Both the position numbers and the translations under genes were made by a program. Under the pieces are notes generated by a model. It was not told where the DNA came from. It did not search any database and saw nothing but the letters and a program-made list of their open reading frames with translations. Shown piece by piece: positions 1-7,274 of a stretch of DNA of 64,000 nt. Position 1 is the first letter of the stretch, and each line of letters begins with the position of its first letter. Location of the stretch: assembly GCF_013393325.1 (NCBI RefSeq), contig NZ_QJRC01000097.1, positions 1 through 64,000 of the forward strand, in the 5' to 3' direction. This DNA comes from Pseudomonas hunanensis. Lineage in GTDB: Bacteria > Pseudomonadota > Gammaproteobacteria > Pseudomonadales > Pseudomonadaceae.

Positions 1-20
1 CATCTTTAATGCAGCTATTG

Positions 21-69
21 CCGGGGCCGCTTTGCGGCCCTTTCGCGACACAAGGCCGCTCCTACAGGG
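21..69. repeat. REP-type element beside moaE
   Basis: A short hairpin GGGCCGC-TTT-GCGGCCC (24-40) is followed by a REP core, GCGACACAAGGCCGCTCCTACAG. The same core recurs near 10.0 and 23.5 kb in this window. It lies just downstream of the moaE stop and may help end the moa transcript, although no clear T-run follows on the moa strand. Confidence 0.75.
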
Positions 70-86
70 AATCGGTGCAACCTTGA

Positions 87-533
87 CTACCAGCGCCCCG
101 CCGCATCCTGGTCACTCTGCTTCCCTTCCACCCACCGCGGCCCTTCCTCGGTATTCTCCTTCTTCCAGAACGGCGCCCGGGTCTTCAGGTAGTCCATGAT
201 GAAGTTGCAGGCATCGAACGCCGCCTGCCGATGGGCACTGGCCACACCGACGAACACGATCGGCTCGCCCGGCTCCAGCGCACCGATACGGTGCAGCACC
301 TCCACCTTCAGCAGCGGCCAGCGCTGCTCGGCCTCGACCACGATCTTGGCCAGCGCCTTTTCGGTCATGCCGGGATAGTGTTCGAGGAACATCCCCGCCA
401 CTTCGCGGCCATCGTTGAAATCCCGCACATAGCCGACAAAACCGACCACCGCACCCACGCCGACGTTGGCCGCATGCATGGCATTGACCTCGGCCCCCGG
501 GTCGAACGCGCCTTGCTGCACTCGCACTGCCAT
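87..533 (-). CDS. moaE: Molybdopterin synthase catalytic subunit MoaE
   Basis: MoaE is the large subunit of molybdopterin synthase, which converts precursor Z (cPMP) to molybdopterin with sulfur delivered by the MoaD C-terminus; it is cytosolic. The 148-residue product has the usual family length. The C-terminal stretch K-T-R-A-P-F-W-K-K-E (117-126) holds the conserved lysines placed like the catalytic lysines of E. coli MoaE. It is the last gene of a moaC-moaD-moaE set on the minus strand and starts 2 bases after moaD ends, so translation is probably coupled. A REP hairpin follows the stop. Confidence 0.95.
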   Translation of the reverse strand: MAVRVQQGAFDPGAEVNAMHAANVGVGAVVGFVGYVRDFNDGREVAGMFLEHYPGMTEKALAKIVVEAEQRWPLLKVEVLHRIGALEPGEPIVFVGVASAHRQAAFDACNFIMDYLKTRAPFWKKENTEEGPRWVEGKQSDQDAAGRW

Positions 534-535
534 GT

Positions 536-781
536 TCAGCCTCCGGTCACCGGCGGGAAGAATGCCACTTCATCACCCTCTTCCAGTGGCTCATCCAGCT
601 TGCACAGCTCTTCGTTGCGCGCGCACATCAGGTTCTGCTCGGCCAGCACTTCGTACTGCCCGCCCTTGGCCACCAACGCCTGGCGCACATCGTCGAGCAC
701 CTTGAACGCCCCCTCCACACGTTCGGCATCCACGCCCAACAGCTCGCGGTAACGGGCGAAGTACATCACCTTGATCTTCAT
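536..781 (-). CDS. moaD: Molybdopterin synthase sulfur carrier subunit MoaD
   Basis: MoaD is the ubiquitin-fold sulfur carrier of molybdopterin synthase. The 81-residue product starts M-K-I-K-V-M-Y-F-A-R-Y-R and ends in V-T-G-G; the terminal Gly-Gly is the site of adenylation and thiocarboxylation. A longer reading frame upstream exists, but the start at 781 gives the normal length and an ATGA-type overlap with the moaC stop, typical of translational coupling. The next gene, moaE, encodes its partner. Confidence 0.95.
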   Translation of the reverse strand: MKIKVMYFARYRELLGVDAERVEGAFKVLDDVRQALVAKGGQYEVLAEQNLMCARNEELCKLDEPLEEGDEVAFFPPVTGG

Positions 782-1251
782 TACGCCTGCACCTTGTAGT
801 GACCGCTCTTGCCGCCGAGCTTTTCCAGCAGGCGCACTTGCTCGATGACCATGCCCTTGTCCACCGCCTTGCACATGTCATAGATCGTCAGCGCCGCCAC
901 ACTGGCTGCGGTCAGCGCTTCCATCTCCACACCGGTCTGCCCGGCCAGCTTGCAACGGGCGACGATACGCACAGCGTCCTGGCCCTCGGCACTGAGTTCG
1001 ACCTTGACGCTGGTCAGCATCAATGGGTGGCACAGCGGGATCAGGTCGCTGGTCTTCTTCGCCGCCTGGATCCCGGCAATGCGCGCCACGGCGAACACGT
1101 CGCCTTTGGGGTGTTCACCGTCGACGATCATCTGCAACGTCTGCGGCAACATGCGCACCCGCGCCTCGGCGGTGGCCTCGCGCTCGGTCACGGCCTTTTC
1201 AGTGACGTCGACCATGTTGGCCCGCCCCTGGGAATCAAGATGTGTCAGCAC
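781..1251 (-). CDS. moaC: Cyclic pyranopterin monophosphate synthase MoaC
   Basis: MoaC acts with MoaA to turn GTP into cyclic pyranopterin monophosphate, the first step of molybdenum cofactor synthesis. The 156-residue protein contains the family signatures K-T-S-D-L-I-P-L-C-H-P near residue 70 and T-G-V-E-M-E-A-L-T-A-A with Y-D-M-C-K-A further on. It is first of the three moa genes here; moaA and moaB are not in the window. An in-frame ATG at residue 13 (M-V-D-V-T) would be an alternative start, but the longer form matches the usual family length. Confidence 0.95.
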   Translation of the reverse strand: MLTHLDSQGRANMVDVTEKAVTEREATAEARVRMLPQTLQMIVDGEHPKGDVFAVARIAGIQAAKKTSDLIPLCHPLMLTSVKVELSAEGQDAVRIVARCKLAGQTGVEMEALTAASVAALTIYDMCKAVDKGMVIEQVRLLEKLGGKSGHYKVQA

Positions 1252-1327
1252 TGCTCTGCTCCTGTGAAGGGAACAGCCAGTGTAAACCCGTGGGTCAGGT
1301 TTGAGCAGAGGGTTTGACCGCGAAGAG

Positions 1328-1349
1328 GCCGGGCGGCGAACCGCCCGGC
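1328..1349. terminator. GC-rich hairpin after the phoH-like gene
   Basis: A perfect 9-bp stem, GCCGGGCGG-CGAA-CCGCCCGGC, lies 9 bases beyond the stop of the minus-strand PhoH gene and before the moaC promoter region. No T-run follows, so it is either a weak or Rho-assisted terminator or an RNA 3'-end stabiliser. Confidence 0.5.
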
Positions 1350-1357
1350 GGCAAGGG

Positions 1358-2752
1358 TTACAGATGCGACTCGGCGTACTCGGCCAGCACCGAGCGTGGC
1401 ACGCCCTGCAGGGTGATGTGCACGCCGTGGGGGAAGTCCTTGAAACGCTCGGTCAGGTAGGTCAGGCCCGAGCTGGTCGCGGACAGGTAGGGGGTGTCGA
1501 TCTGCGCCAGGTTGCCCAGGCAGACCACCTTGGAACCGGAGCCGGCACGGGTAATGATGGTTTTCATCTGGTGCGGCGTCAGGTTCTGGCACTCGTCGAT
1601 CAGGATCAGGCTTTGCTGGAAGCTGCGGCCACGGATGTAGTTCAGCGACTTGAACTGCAACGGCACGCGTTCGAGGATGTACTCGACGCTGCCATGGGTA
1701 CTTTCGTCATCCATGTGCAAGGCTTCGAGGTTGTCGGTGATGGCGCCCAGCCACGGCTCCATTTTCTCCGCTTCGGTACCCGGCAGGAAGCCGATCTCCT
1801 GGTCCAGCCCCTGCACGCTGCGGGTGGCGATGATGCGCCGGTAGCGCTTGCTGACCATGGTCTGCTCGATGGCCGCAGCCAGGGCCAGGATGGTCTTGCC
1901 GGAGCCTGCGGCGCCGGTCAGGTTGACCAGGTGGATGTCCGGGTCGAGCAAGGCGAACAGCGCCAGGCTTTGGTGGATGTCGCGTGGTTTCAGGCCCCAG
2001 GCTTCCTGGTGCAGCAGCGGTTCCTGGTGCAAGTCGAGCAGCAGCAGTTCGTCGTTGCGGATGCCCTTGATCCAGCCGACGAAGCCCTGCTCATCGATGA
2101 TGAACTCGTTGATATGCACGGCTGGCAAGTTGTCGATCATCTGCACCCGATGCCAGGTACGGCCACGCTCCTGGCGGGTATCGACCTTGCTGACGCGGTC
2201 CCAGAACGAGCCGGTGACCGAGTGGTAACCCTTGGACAGCAAGGACACGTCATCGACCAACTGGTCGGTGCTGTAGTCCTCGGCCGCAATGCCACAGGCG
2301 CGCGCCTTCAGGCGCATGTTGATGTCTTTGGTGACCAGCACCACGTCCAAGTCGGTGCGCCGGCTGCGTACGTCGAGCAGGGTGTTGATGATGATGTTGT
2401 CGTTGAGGTTTTCCGGCAGCAACTTGCTGGGCTCGTTGCGCGGGCTCATCAGGATCGACAGGAAGCCCTTGGGCCCGCTTTTGTTGCGCTGGATCGGCAC
2501 GCCCTGCTCGACATCGCTGGGCGAAGCGTCACCAAGGGTCTGGTCGATCAGGCGGATGGCCTGCCGGCATTCGGCGGCGATGGTCTGTTTACCGGTCTTG
2601 AGCTTGTCGAGTTCCTCCAGCACCGTCATCGGAATGGCGACATGGTGCTCCTCGAAGTTCAGTAACGCGTTGGGGTCGTGAATCAGGACGTTGGTATCGA
2701 GCACATAGAGGATTGGCTTGCTGGAGGAAGGGTTGCGTCCTTGGTCATCCAT
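1358..2752 (-). CDS. PIN domain-PhoH ATPase fusion (PhoH2-type)
   Basis: A 464-residue two-domain protein. The N-terminal PIN nuclease domain (about 14-140) opens with Y-V-L-D-T-N-V-L-I-H-D-P, which carries the first acidic metal ligand. The C-terminal PhoH ATPase domain (about 260-464) has the Walker A motif G-A-A-G-S-G-K-T and a later L-I-D-E-C-Q Walker B. PIN-PhoH fusions have been described as ATP-dependent RNA helicase/ribonucleases, so a role in RNA processing or stress is likely, but the physiological target is unknown. AAGGTG lies 7 bases upstream of the ATG. The gene stands alone, with an AT-rich 281-base region upstream. Confidence 0.9.
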   Translation of the reverse strand: MDDQGRNPSSSKPILYVLDTNVLIHDPNALLNFEEHHVAIPMTVLEELDKLKTGKQTIAAECRQAIRLIDQTLGDASPSDVEQGVPIQRNKSGPKGFLSILMSPRNEPSKLLPENLNDNIIINTLLDVRSRRTDLDVVLVTKDINMRLKARACGIAAEDYSTDQLVDDVSLLSKGYHSVTGSFWDRVSKVDTRQERGRTWHRVQMIDNLPAVHINEFIIDEQGFVGWIKGIRNDELLLLDLHQEPLLHQEAWGLKPRDIHQSLALFALLDPDIHLVNLTGAAGSGKTILALAAAIEQTMVSKRYRRIIATRSVQGLDQEIGFLPGTEAEKMEPWLGAITDNLEALHMDDESTHGSVEYILERVPLQFKSLNYIRGRSFQQSLILIDECQNLTPHQMKTIITRAGSGSKVVCLGNLAQIDTPYLSATSSGLTYLTERFKDFPHGVHITLQGVPRSVLAEYAESHL

Positions 2753-3033
2753 ACTCGGTCACCTTATGTCGAAGCCATACGGCGCGGTCTGTTGCGCCGC
2801 AAAGTGACTGCCGCTGTTCCCGTATCCGCGTTGTTACGGGCGGGAAGCGAACCTGGCAAGGTGGGCCTGGATGACGCCACCTGTGCTGCAGGAATCGGCT
2901 GTCTGGTTTCTTCATACCGCAAAAACCATGACCAAAAAAAGCATTTTTACGTGTTTTTGAACTTTATTTTTCTGATTGACGAAGCCCTCTTGGCGGCAGG
3001 GCCAGAGGGGTCTACGCTCAGAAGTCATACCCT
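2753..3033. other. Intergenic region between phoH-like and NodB-like genes
   Basis: This 281-base spacer holds the upstream region of the minus-strand PhoH gene and the 3' end of the NodB-like gene. It contains an AT-rich stretch (about 2925-2975) that could carry the phoH promoter, but I cannot assign -35 and -10 boxes with confidence. The open frame crossing it on the plus strand shows no family features. Confidence 0.4.
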
Positions 3034-4161
3034 CTATTCGCTATATCCATATTCTCGGCAACTCTCCCAGCCAATCCCGCTCTGGGCGGTATTGCGCAGC
3101 ACCCATTCCACCGCCGGCTGCGCCTTGGGCAGGCTGTCATGGAACTGGATCACGCCCTTGCGCCACAGCAGCATCAGGGTCAGTACACGCTGCGCCGACG
3201 CCTCTGCGCTCAGTGCGCCGTCATCCTGGGCATCGATATCCCATAACGATACCCGCAGCTGTTGGCTGGCCATGAACGCCTCGCCGTCGGCCCGGCGCTG
3301 GCCATAAGGCGGGCGGAACAGCGGCACATACTGTTCCGGCAAGTCGGCCTGCACCCGCGCCTGGCTGCGCCGCAGCGAATCCTGCCAGTCGGTCCACTGC
3401 GCATGGGAGCGGTACTCCCAACCCTGGATGCCCACGCACTGGCCGCCATAGAGCCGGCGCAAGGCGTTCGCAGCCCCGCCATCCCGGCGTTGCTGCAGAC
3501 GGTTGCCGAGCACGAAGAACGTGCCTTCGAGCTTCTGCCGGCGCAAGTAATCGGTGAGTAAATCGGTACTGCCACTCTCAGGCCCGGGCCCGCCGACGAA
3601 GGTCAGCAGGAACATACGGTCGTTCAATTCGTCGCCATTGCGCTCGCGCGAAGACAACCGCTCGATTTCGCTACTGGTCTGCGGCAACAACGCCGCCTTG
3701 CGCAGCTGCTCGTCCAGATAGCGCACATGAAACTGATGGCTTGGCTCGACCCAACCGGTATAGAACGTGCCGACATCAGCAGCGAACGTGGCTGCCTGCG
3801 TGCGCAACTCCGCCATCGACGTAACCGGGTAGCAGAACGACGCGTCCTGCTCGCAACTGCGCTGCGCCTGTTGATAACCTGCCCACAACCGCTGCCACAT
3901 ACGTGCCCGCACCTGGCGCACCTTCTGCAGGTTGATCTGCCGCAGCCCCAGCCTCGCCGCCAGCGCCGAGTCATCCAGCAACTCGCTTTCGTGCAGCACC
4001 TGGGCGAACGAAAGGATTTCCGCCCGCGAGGCCACGTCGAACAGCGCCGGGCTGTTCAGTTGCTCGGGCCACAGGCTGCGGTCCAGGCTGACCTGGGGTG
4101 AAGGGGCGGCTTGCACGGCCAGGCTCAGCAGAGCGGCCAGCAAGGCAAAGGCAGTGCGCAC
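3034..4161 (-). CDS. Secreted NodB-fold protein with degenerate deacetylase motifs
   Basis: The GTG start at 4161 is chosen because it has GGAG nine bases upstream and gives a clean signal peptide (M-R-T-A-F-A-L-L-A-A-L-L-S-L-A-V-Q-A-A), so a periplasmic 375-residue protein is expected. The C-terminal half has the polysaccharide deacetylase (NodB/CE4) layout: T-F-V-G-G-P at 187-192, R-P-P-Y-G near 283, W-D-I-D-A near 310 and F-H-D-S near 341. Family enzymes read T-F-D-D-G at the first motif; here the catalytic and metal-binding aspartates are Val189 and Gly190. The H-x-x-x-H metal motif is not evident either. It may be a non-catalytic sugar-binding relative or an enzyme with changed chemistry. 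The alginate operon is nearby, but no functional link is shown. Confidence 0.75.
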   Translation of the reverse strand: MRTAFALLAALLSLAVQAAPSPQVSLDRSLWPEQLNSPALFDVASRAEILSFAQVLHESELLDDSALAARLGLRQINLQKVRQVRARMWQRLWAGYQQAQRSCEQDASFCYPVTSMAELRTQAATFAADVGTFYTGWVEPSHQFHVRYLDEQLRKAALLPQTSSEIERLSSRERNGDELNDRMFLLTFVGGPGPESGSTDLLTDYLRRQKLEGTFFVLGNRLQQRRDGGAANALRRLYGGQCVGIQGWEYRSHAQWTDWQDSLRRSQARVQADLPEQYVPLFRPPYGQRRADGEAFMASQQLRVSLWDIDAQDDGALSAEASAQRVLTLMLLWRKGVIQFHDSLPKAQPAVEWVLRNTAQSGIGWESCREYGYSE

Positions 4162-4298
4162 GGTCGAAGGCTCCGCAACGGCAAAACGCGAACTATAGCG
4201 CCTGCATCGGCCATGGTCTGTGACTATCGTCGCCATAGTTTGGACTTGCACCGCCCAGCCCGTAGAATCCTCGGCCAACGATGCCAGGAGCCGACCCG

Positions 4299-5078
4299 AT
4301 GCTGACGGTGATTTCCCCCGCCAAGACCCTCGACTACGACACCCCGCCAGTAACCGAGCGTTTCACCCTGCCCCAGTACCTGGATGACTCCCAGGCGCTG
4401 ATCCAGCAGCTGCGCGAACTGTCGCCAGCGCAGATCAGCGAACTGATGCACCTGTCCGACAAGCTCGCGGGCCTGAATGCCGCTCGTTTCGGCAGCTGGA
4501 CCCCAGACTTCACCCCCGCCAATGCCAAACAGGCGCTGCTGGCGTTCAAGGGTGACGTGTACACCGGCCTCGACGCCGAAAGCCTGGCTGAAGACGACTT
4601 CAGTTACGCACAAGACCACCTGCGCATGCTTTCTGGCCTGTACGGCCTGCTGCGCCCGCTGGACCTGATGCAGCCCTACCGCCTGGAAATGGGCACCAAG
4701 CTGGCCAACGCACGCGGCAAGGACCTGTACGCCTTCTGGGGCACACGCATCAGCGAATGGCTGAACGAGGCCCTGGCCGAACAGGGTGATGACGTGCTGC
4801 TGAACCTGGCCAGCAATGAGTACTTCAGCGCGGTGAAACGCAGCGCGCTGAAGGCCCGGGTGATCAATGTCGATTTCAAGGACCTGAAGAACGGCCAGTA
4901 CAAGATCATCAGCTTCTACGCCAAGAAAGCCCGCGGCATGATGAGCCGCTTCGTCATCCAGCAGCGCATCAGCGACCCAGAGCAGCTCAAGCAGTTCGAT
5001 GTGCAGGGCTATTACTACAGTGCCGAGCAGTCCAAGCCGGACCATCTGGTGTTCCTGCGCGATCACCCTGCCGATTAA
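4299..5078 (+). CDS. yaaA: Peroxide stress protein YaaA (UPF0246)
   Basis: The 259-residue product begins M-L-T-V-I-S-P-A-K-T-L-D-Y and contains the internal signature F-W-G-T-R-I-S-E-W-L-N and the C-terminal S-F-Y-A-K-K-A-R-G-M-M-S-R, which identify the YaaA family. In E. coli YaaA lowers intracellular unincorporated iron during peroxide stress and binds DNA. The ATG at 4299 is preferred over the in-frame ATG 18 bases upstream because AGGAG sits just before it. It is divergent from the NodB-like gene and followed by a hairpin at 5089-5117. Confidence 0.93.
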   Translation: MLTVISPAKTLDYDTPPVTERFTLPQYLDDSQALIQQLRELSPAQISELMHLSDKLAGLNAARFGSWTPDFTPANAKQALLAFKGDVYTGLDAESLAEDDFSYAQDHLRMLSGLYGLLRPLDLMQPYRLEMGTKLANARGKDLYAFWGTRISEWLNEALAEQGDDVLLNLASNEYFSAVKRSALKARVINVDFKDLKNGQYKIISFYAKKARGMMSRFVIQQRISDPEQLKQFDVQGYYYSAEQSKPDHLVFLRDHPAD

Positions 5079-5088
5079 GCCTGCAAAG

Positions 5089-5117
5089 CCCTCTTCGCGG
5101 GCGTGTCCGCGAAGGGG
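5089..5117. terminator. REP-like hairpin after yaaA
   Basis: Inverted repeat CTTCGCGG-GCGTGT-CCGCGAAG (5093-5114) with extended flanks, ten bases after the yaaA stop. It resembles the GCGGG-type REP hairpins elsewhere in the window and probably ends or stabilises the yaaA mRNA. Confidence 0.6.
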
Positions 5118-5235
5118 CCATCAGCCAAGCCCCATCCCCTCCGCCCTGCAACAGGGCACGATGCAAATCGCCATCACGCCATAAATCAGGCGCCAACAAA
5201 TCGACACGCCTACCTTTATCGCCAAACGCCATAAG

Positions 5236-5244
5236 ACCGTTCAT
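5236..5244 (+). promoter_or_regulatory. AlgR-like binding site
   Basis: ACCGTTCAT closely matches the ACCGTTCGTC core bound by AlgR upstream of P. aeruginosa algD. It lies about 180 bases upstream of the proposed -35 box, compatible with the distal activator sites known there. A 9-base match alone is modest evidence. Confidence 0.45.
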
Positions 5245-5320
5245 ACCTTTTTTGACGAATTTTGAAAAATATTTTCCGATACTGGCATAAAAACATCTCG
5301 TAACAGTTACACCCTTGATA

Positions 5321-5343
5321 CACGGGGGTGAAACACCCGCGTG
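5321..5343. promoter_or_regulatory. Imperfect dyad upstream of the algD promoter
   Basis: CACGGGGGTG-AAA-CACCCGCGTG has 10-base arms with one mismatch, about 70 bases upstream of the proposed AlgU -35 box. It could be a regulator site in this activator-rich region; I do not recognise which protein would bind. Confidence 0.4.
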
Positions 5344-5413
5344 CTATCAAATTGAAACTGCCTACAACTGAATAAATATTTAGAAATCTTTCATCCGAGC
5401 GAAACCGGCTCAG

Positions 5414-5441
5414 GAACTTCTGCTAGGAGCAATCGCTCATA
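5414..5441 (+). promoter_or_regulatory. AlgU (sigma-22/RpoE)-type promoter of the alg operon
   Basis: GAACTT (5414-5419), a 17-base spacer and TCATA (5437-5441) match the AlgU consensus GAACTT-N16/17-TCTGA, with a perfect -35 and a partial -10. AlgU transcribes algD in Pseudomonas. The predicted start near 5448 leaves a leader of about 435 bases before algD. Confidence 0.7.
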
Positions 5442-5729
5442 GTGCCGTAACGATTTTCCTGCCTGTGGGCTGTGAGAGATGACTTACAGATGACAATGGC
5501 AGGTATCCACTACCGTGCCCTTACAACTTCGACAGGTACTACGGGAACACCCCAAGACCGTGTCCATGCTGGAGATACGCGCCCCTTAAAAATCGTCCTA
5601 GTGGTTGATTTCAAAGGATTTATCCACTTGAAAAAACAAGCACAGCAACGCGCCAAGTAGCGCATTGCAATAAAGACGGCTGCATTTCAGGGCACGTTTT
5701 TTAATTGATGGCTTTTTACTGCCAACTTT

Positions 5730-5751
5730 GAGCGCATAACTTTTTGCGCTC
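5730..5751 (+). promoter_or_regulatory. Hairpin in the algD leader
   Basis: GAGCGCA-N8-TGCGCTC forms a perfect 7-bp stem, followed by CGGATTTATTTT. It sits about 130 bases before the algD start within the predicted leader. It could be an attenuator-like or post-transcriptional element; the T-run is interrupted, so it is not a classical terminator. Confidence 0.4.
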
Positions 5752-5882
5752 CGGATTTATTTTGCCTGCGCTCGGCGAAGTGTGCATTCGCCATGGATCC
5801 GTGCGCCCGAAAACTGTTGTTAATCAACCCAGCCCGGCACTCTGCGGAGGCGCCGGCGTGATAAACACATGAGGTGATAGCG

Positions 5883-7199
5883 ATGCGTATCAGCATCTTT
5901 GGTTTGGGTTATGTGGGTGCAGTCTGTGCAGGCTGCCTGACGGCGCGTGGCCATGAAGTGATCGGTGTGGACGTGTCCAGCACCAAGATCGACCTGATCA
6001 ACCAGGGCAAGTCGCCCATCGTCGAACCTGGCCTGGAAGCACTGCTGCAACAGGGCATCGCCAATGGCCGCCTGCGTGGCACCACCGACTTCGCCGAAGC
6101 CATCCGTGCCAGCGATGTGTCGATGATCTGCGTGGGTACGCCCAGCAAGAAAAACGGCGACCTGGGCCTTGAGTACATCGAATCGGTGTGCCGTGAAATC
6201 GGCTACGTGCTGCGTGACACCACCCGCCGTCACACCATCGTGGTGCGCAGCACCGTGCTGCCGGGCACCGTCAAGAATGTGGTCATCCCGATCCTCGAAG
6301 ACTGCTCGGGCAAAAAGGCCGGCGTCGACTTCGGTGTCGCGGTCAACCCGGAATTCCTGCGTGAAAGCACCGCCATCAAGGACTACGACCAGCCACCGAT
6401 GACGGTTATCGGCGAACTGGACAGCGCCAGCGGCGACATCCTCCAGGCCCTGTACGAAGAGCTTGACGCCCCGGTCATCCGCAAGCCGATCGAGGTGGCC
6501 GAGATGATCAAGTACACCTGCAACGTGTGGCACGCCACCAAGGTCACCTTCGCCAACGAAATCGGCAACATTGCCAAGGCGGTAGGCGTTGATGGCCGTG
6601 AAGTGATGGACGTGGTCTGCCAGGACACGGTGCTGAACCTGTCCCAGTACTACATGCGCCCAGGTTTCGCCTTCGGCGGCTCGTGCCTGCCCAAGGACGT
6701 GCGTGCCCTCACCTACCGTGCTGCCAGTCTCGATGTGCGCGCACCGCTGCTCGACTCGCTGATGCGCAGCAACGAATCGCAGGTGCAGAACGCTTTCGAG
6801 CTGATCGAAGCCCACGACAAGCGCAAGGTCGCCCTGCTGGGCCTGAGCTTCAAAGCCGGCACCGACGACCTGCGCGAAAGCCCACTGGTCGAGCTGGCCG
6901 AGCGCCTGATCGGCAAGGGCTACCAGTTGGACATCTACGACGAGAACGTCCAGTACGCCCGCGTCCACGGCGCCAACAAGGACTACATCGAATCGAAGAT
7001 CCCGCATGTGTCGTCGCTGCTCAATGCCAACTTCCAGCAGGTGATCGACAACGCCGACATCATCGTCCTCGGCAACCGTGACGAGCAGTTCCGCGCGCTG
7101 GCCCAGCAAGCGCCAGCTGGCAAGCAAGTAATCGACTTGGTCGGTTTCATGAGCAAACCAACCTGCACCACCAGCCGTACCGAAGGCATCTGCTGGTAA
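5883..7199 (+). CDS. algD: GDP-mannose 6-dehydrogenase AlgD
   Basis: AlgD oxidises GDP-mannose to GDP-mannuronate with NAD, the committed step of alginate synthesis. The 438-residue protein has the Rossmann motif G-L-G-Y-V-G at 7-12 and the active-site segment G-G-S-C-L-P-K-D with Cys268, the position of the catalytic cysteine in the P. aeruginosa enzyme. The ATG at 5883 follows GAGGTGATAG; an ATG three codons earlier is less well placed. It is the first gene of the alg operon, behind a long leader and an AlgU-type promoter, and is followed by alg8 after 75 bases. Confidence 0.98.
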   Translation: MRISIFGLGYVGAVCAGCLTARGHEVIGVDVSSTKIDLINQGKSPIVEPGLEALLQQGIANGRLRGTTDFAEAIRASDVSMICVGTPSKKNGDLGLEYIESVCREIGYVLRDTTRRHTIVVRSTVLPGTVKNVVIPILEDCSGKKAGVDFGVAVNPEFLRESTAIKDYDQPPMTVIGELDSASGDILQALYEELDAPVIRKPIEVAEMIKYTCNVWHATKVTFANEIGNIAKAVGVDGREVMDVVCQDTVLNLSQYYMRPGFAFGGSCLPKDVRALTYRAASLDVRAPLLDSLMRSNESQVQNAFELIEAHDKRKVALLGLSFKAGTDDLRESPLVELAERLIGKGYQLDIYDENVQYARVHGANKDYIESKIPHVSSLLNANFQQVIDNADIIVLGNRDEQFRALAQQAPAGKQVIDLVGFMSKPTCTTSRTEGICW

Positions 7200-7274
7200 G
7201 TGCCTGACCGGGCAGCGCAAGCCCTCCCCACTTGCGCTGCCCACCCTCCCCCGAATTCTCGACGGATGCTGAAC

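Larger units (their letters stand above)
5118..5882 (+). other. algD upstream control region and leader
   Basis: About 765 bases without a supported gene, clearly AT-richer than its surroundings. It holds an AlgR-like site (5236-5244), an imperfect dyad (5321-5343), an AlgU-type promoter (5414-5441) and a leader of roughly 430 bases with a hairpin at 5730-5751. Pseudomonas algD is known for a large upstream regulatory region and a long untranslated leader. A 62-codon open frame at 5472-5660 has no recognisable product or good ribosome site. Confidence 0.7.

Noticed and set aside
2678..3307. 209-codon plus-strand open frame across the phoH upstream region
   Set aside because: It overlaps the starts and ends of two convincing minus-strand genes, has no ribosome site or recognisable domain, and its composition changes along its length.
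5472..5660. 62-codon open frame in the algD leader
   Set aside because: No good ribosome site and no recognisable family; it may still be a leader peptide, but I cannot support it as a gene.
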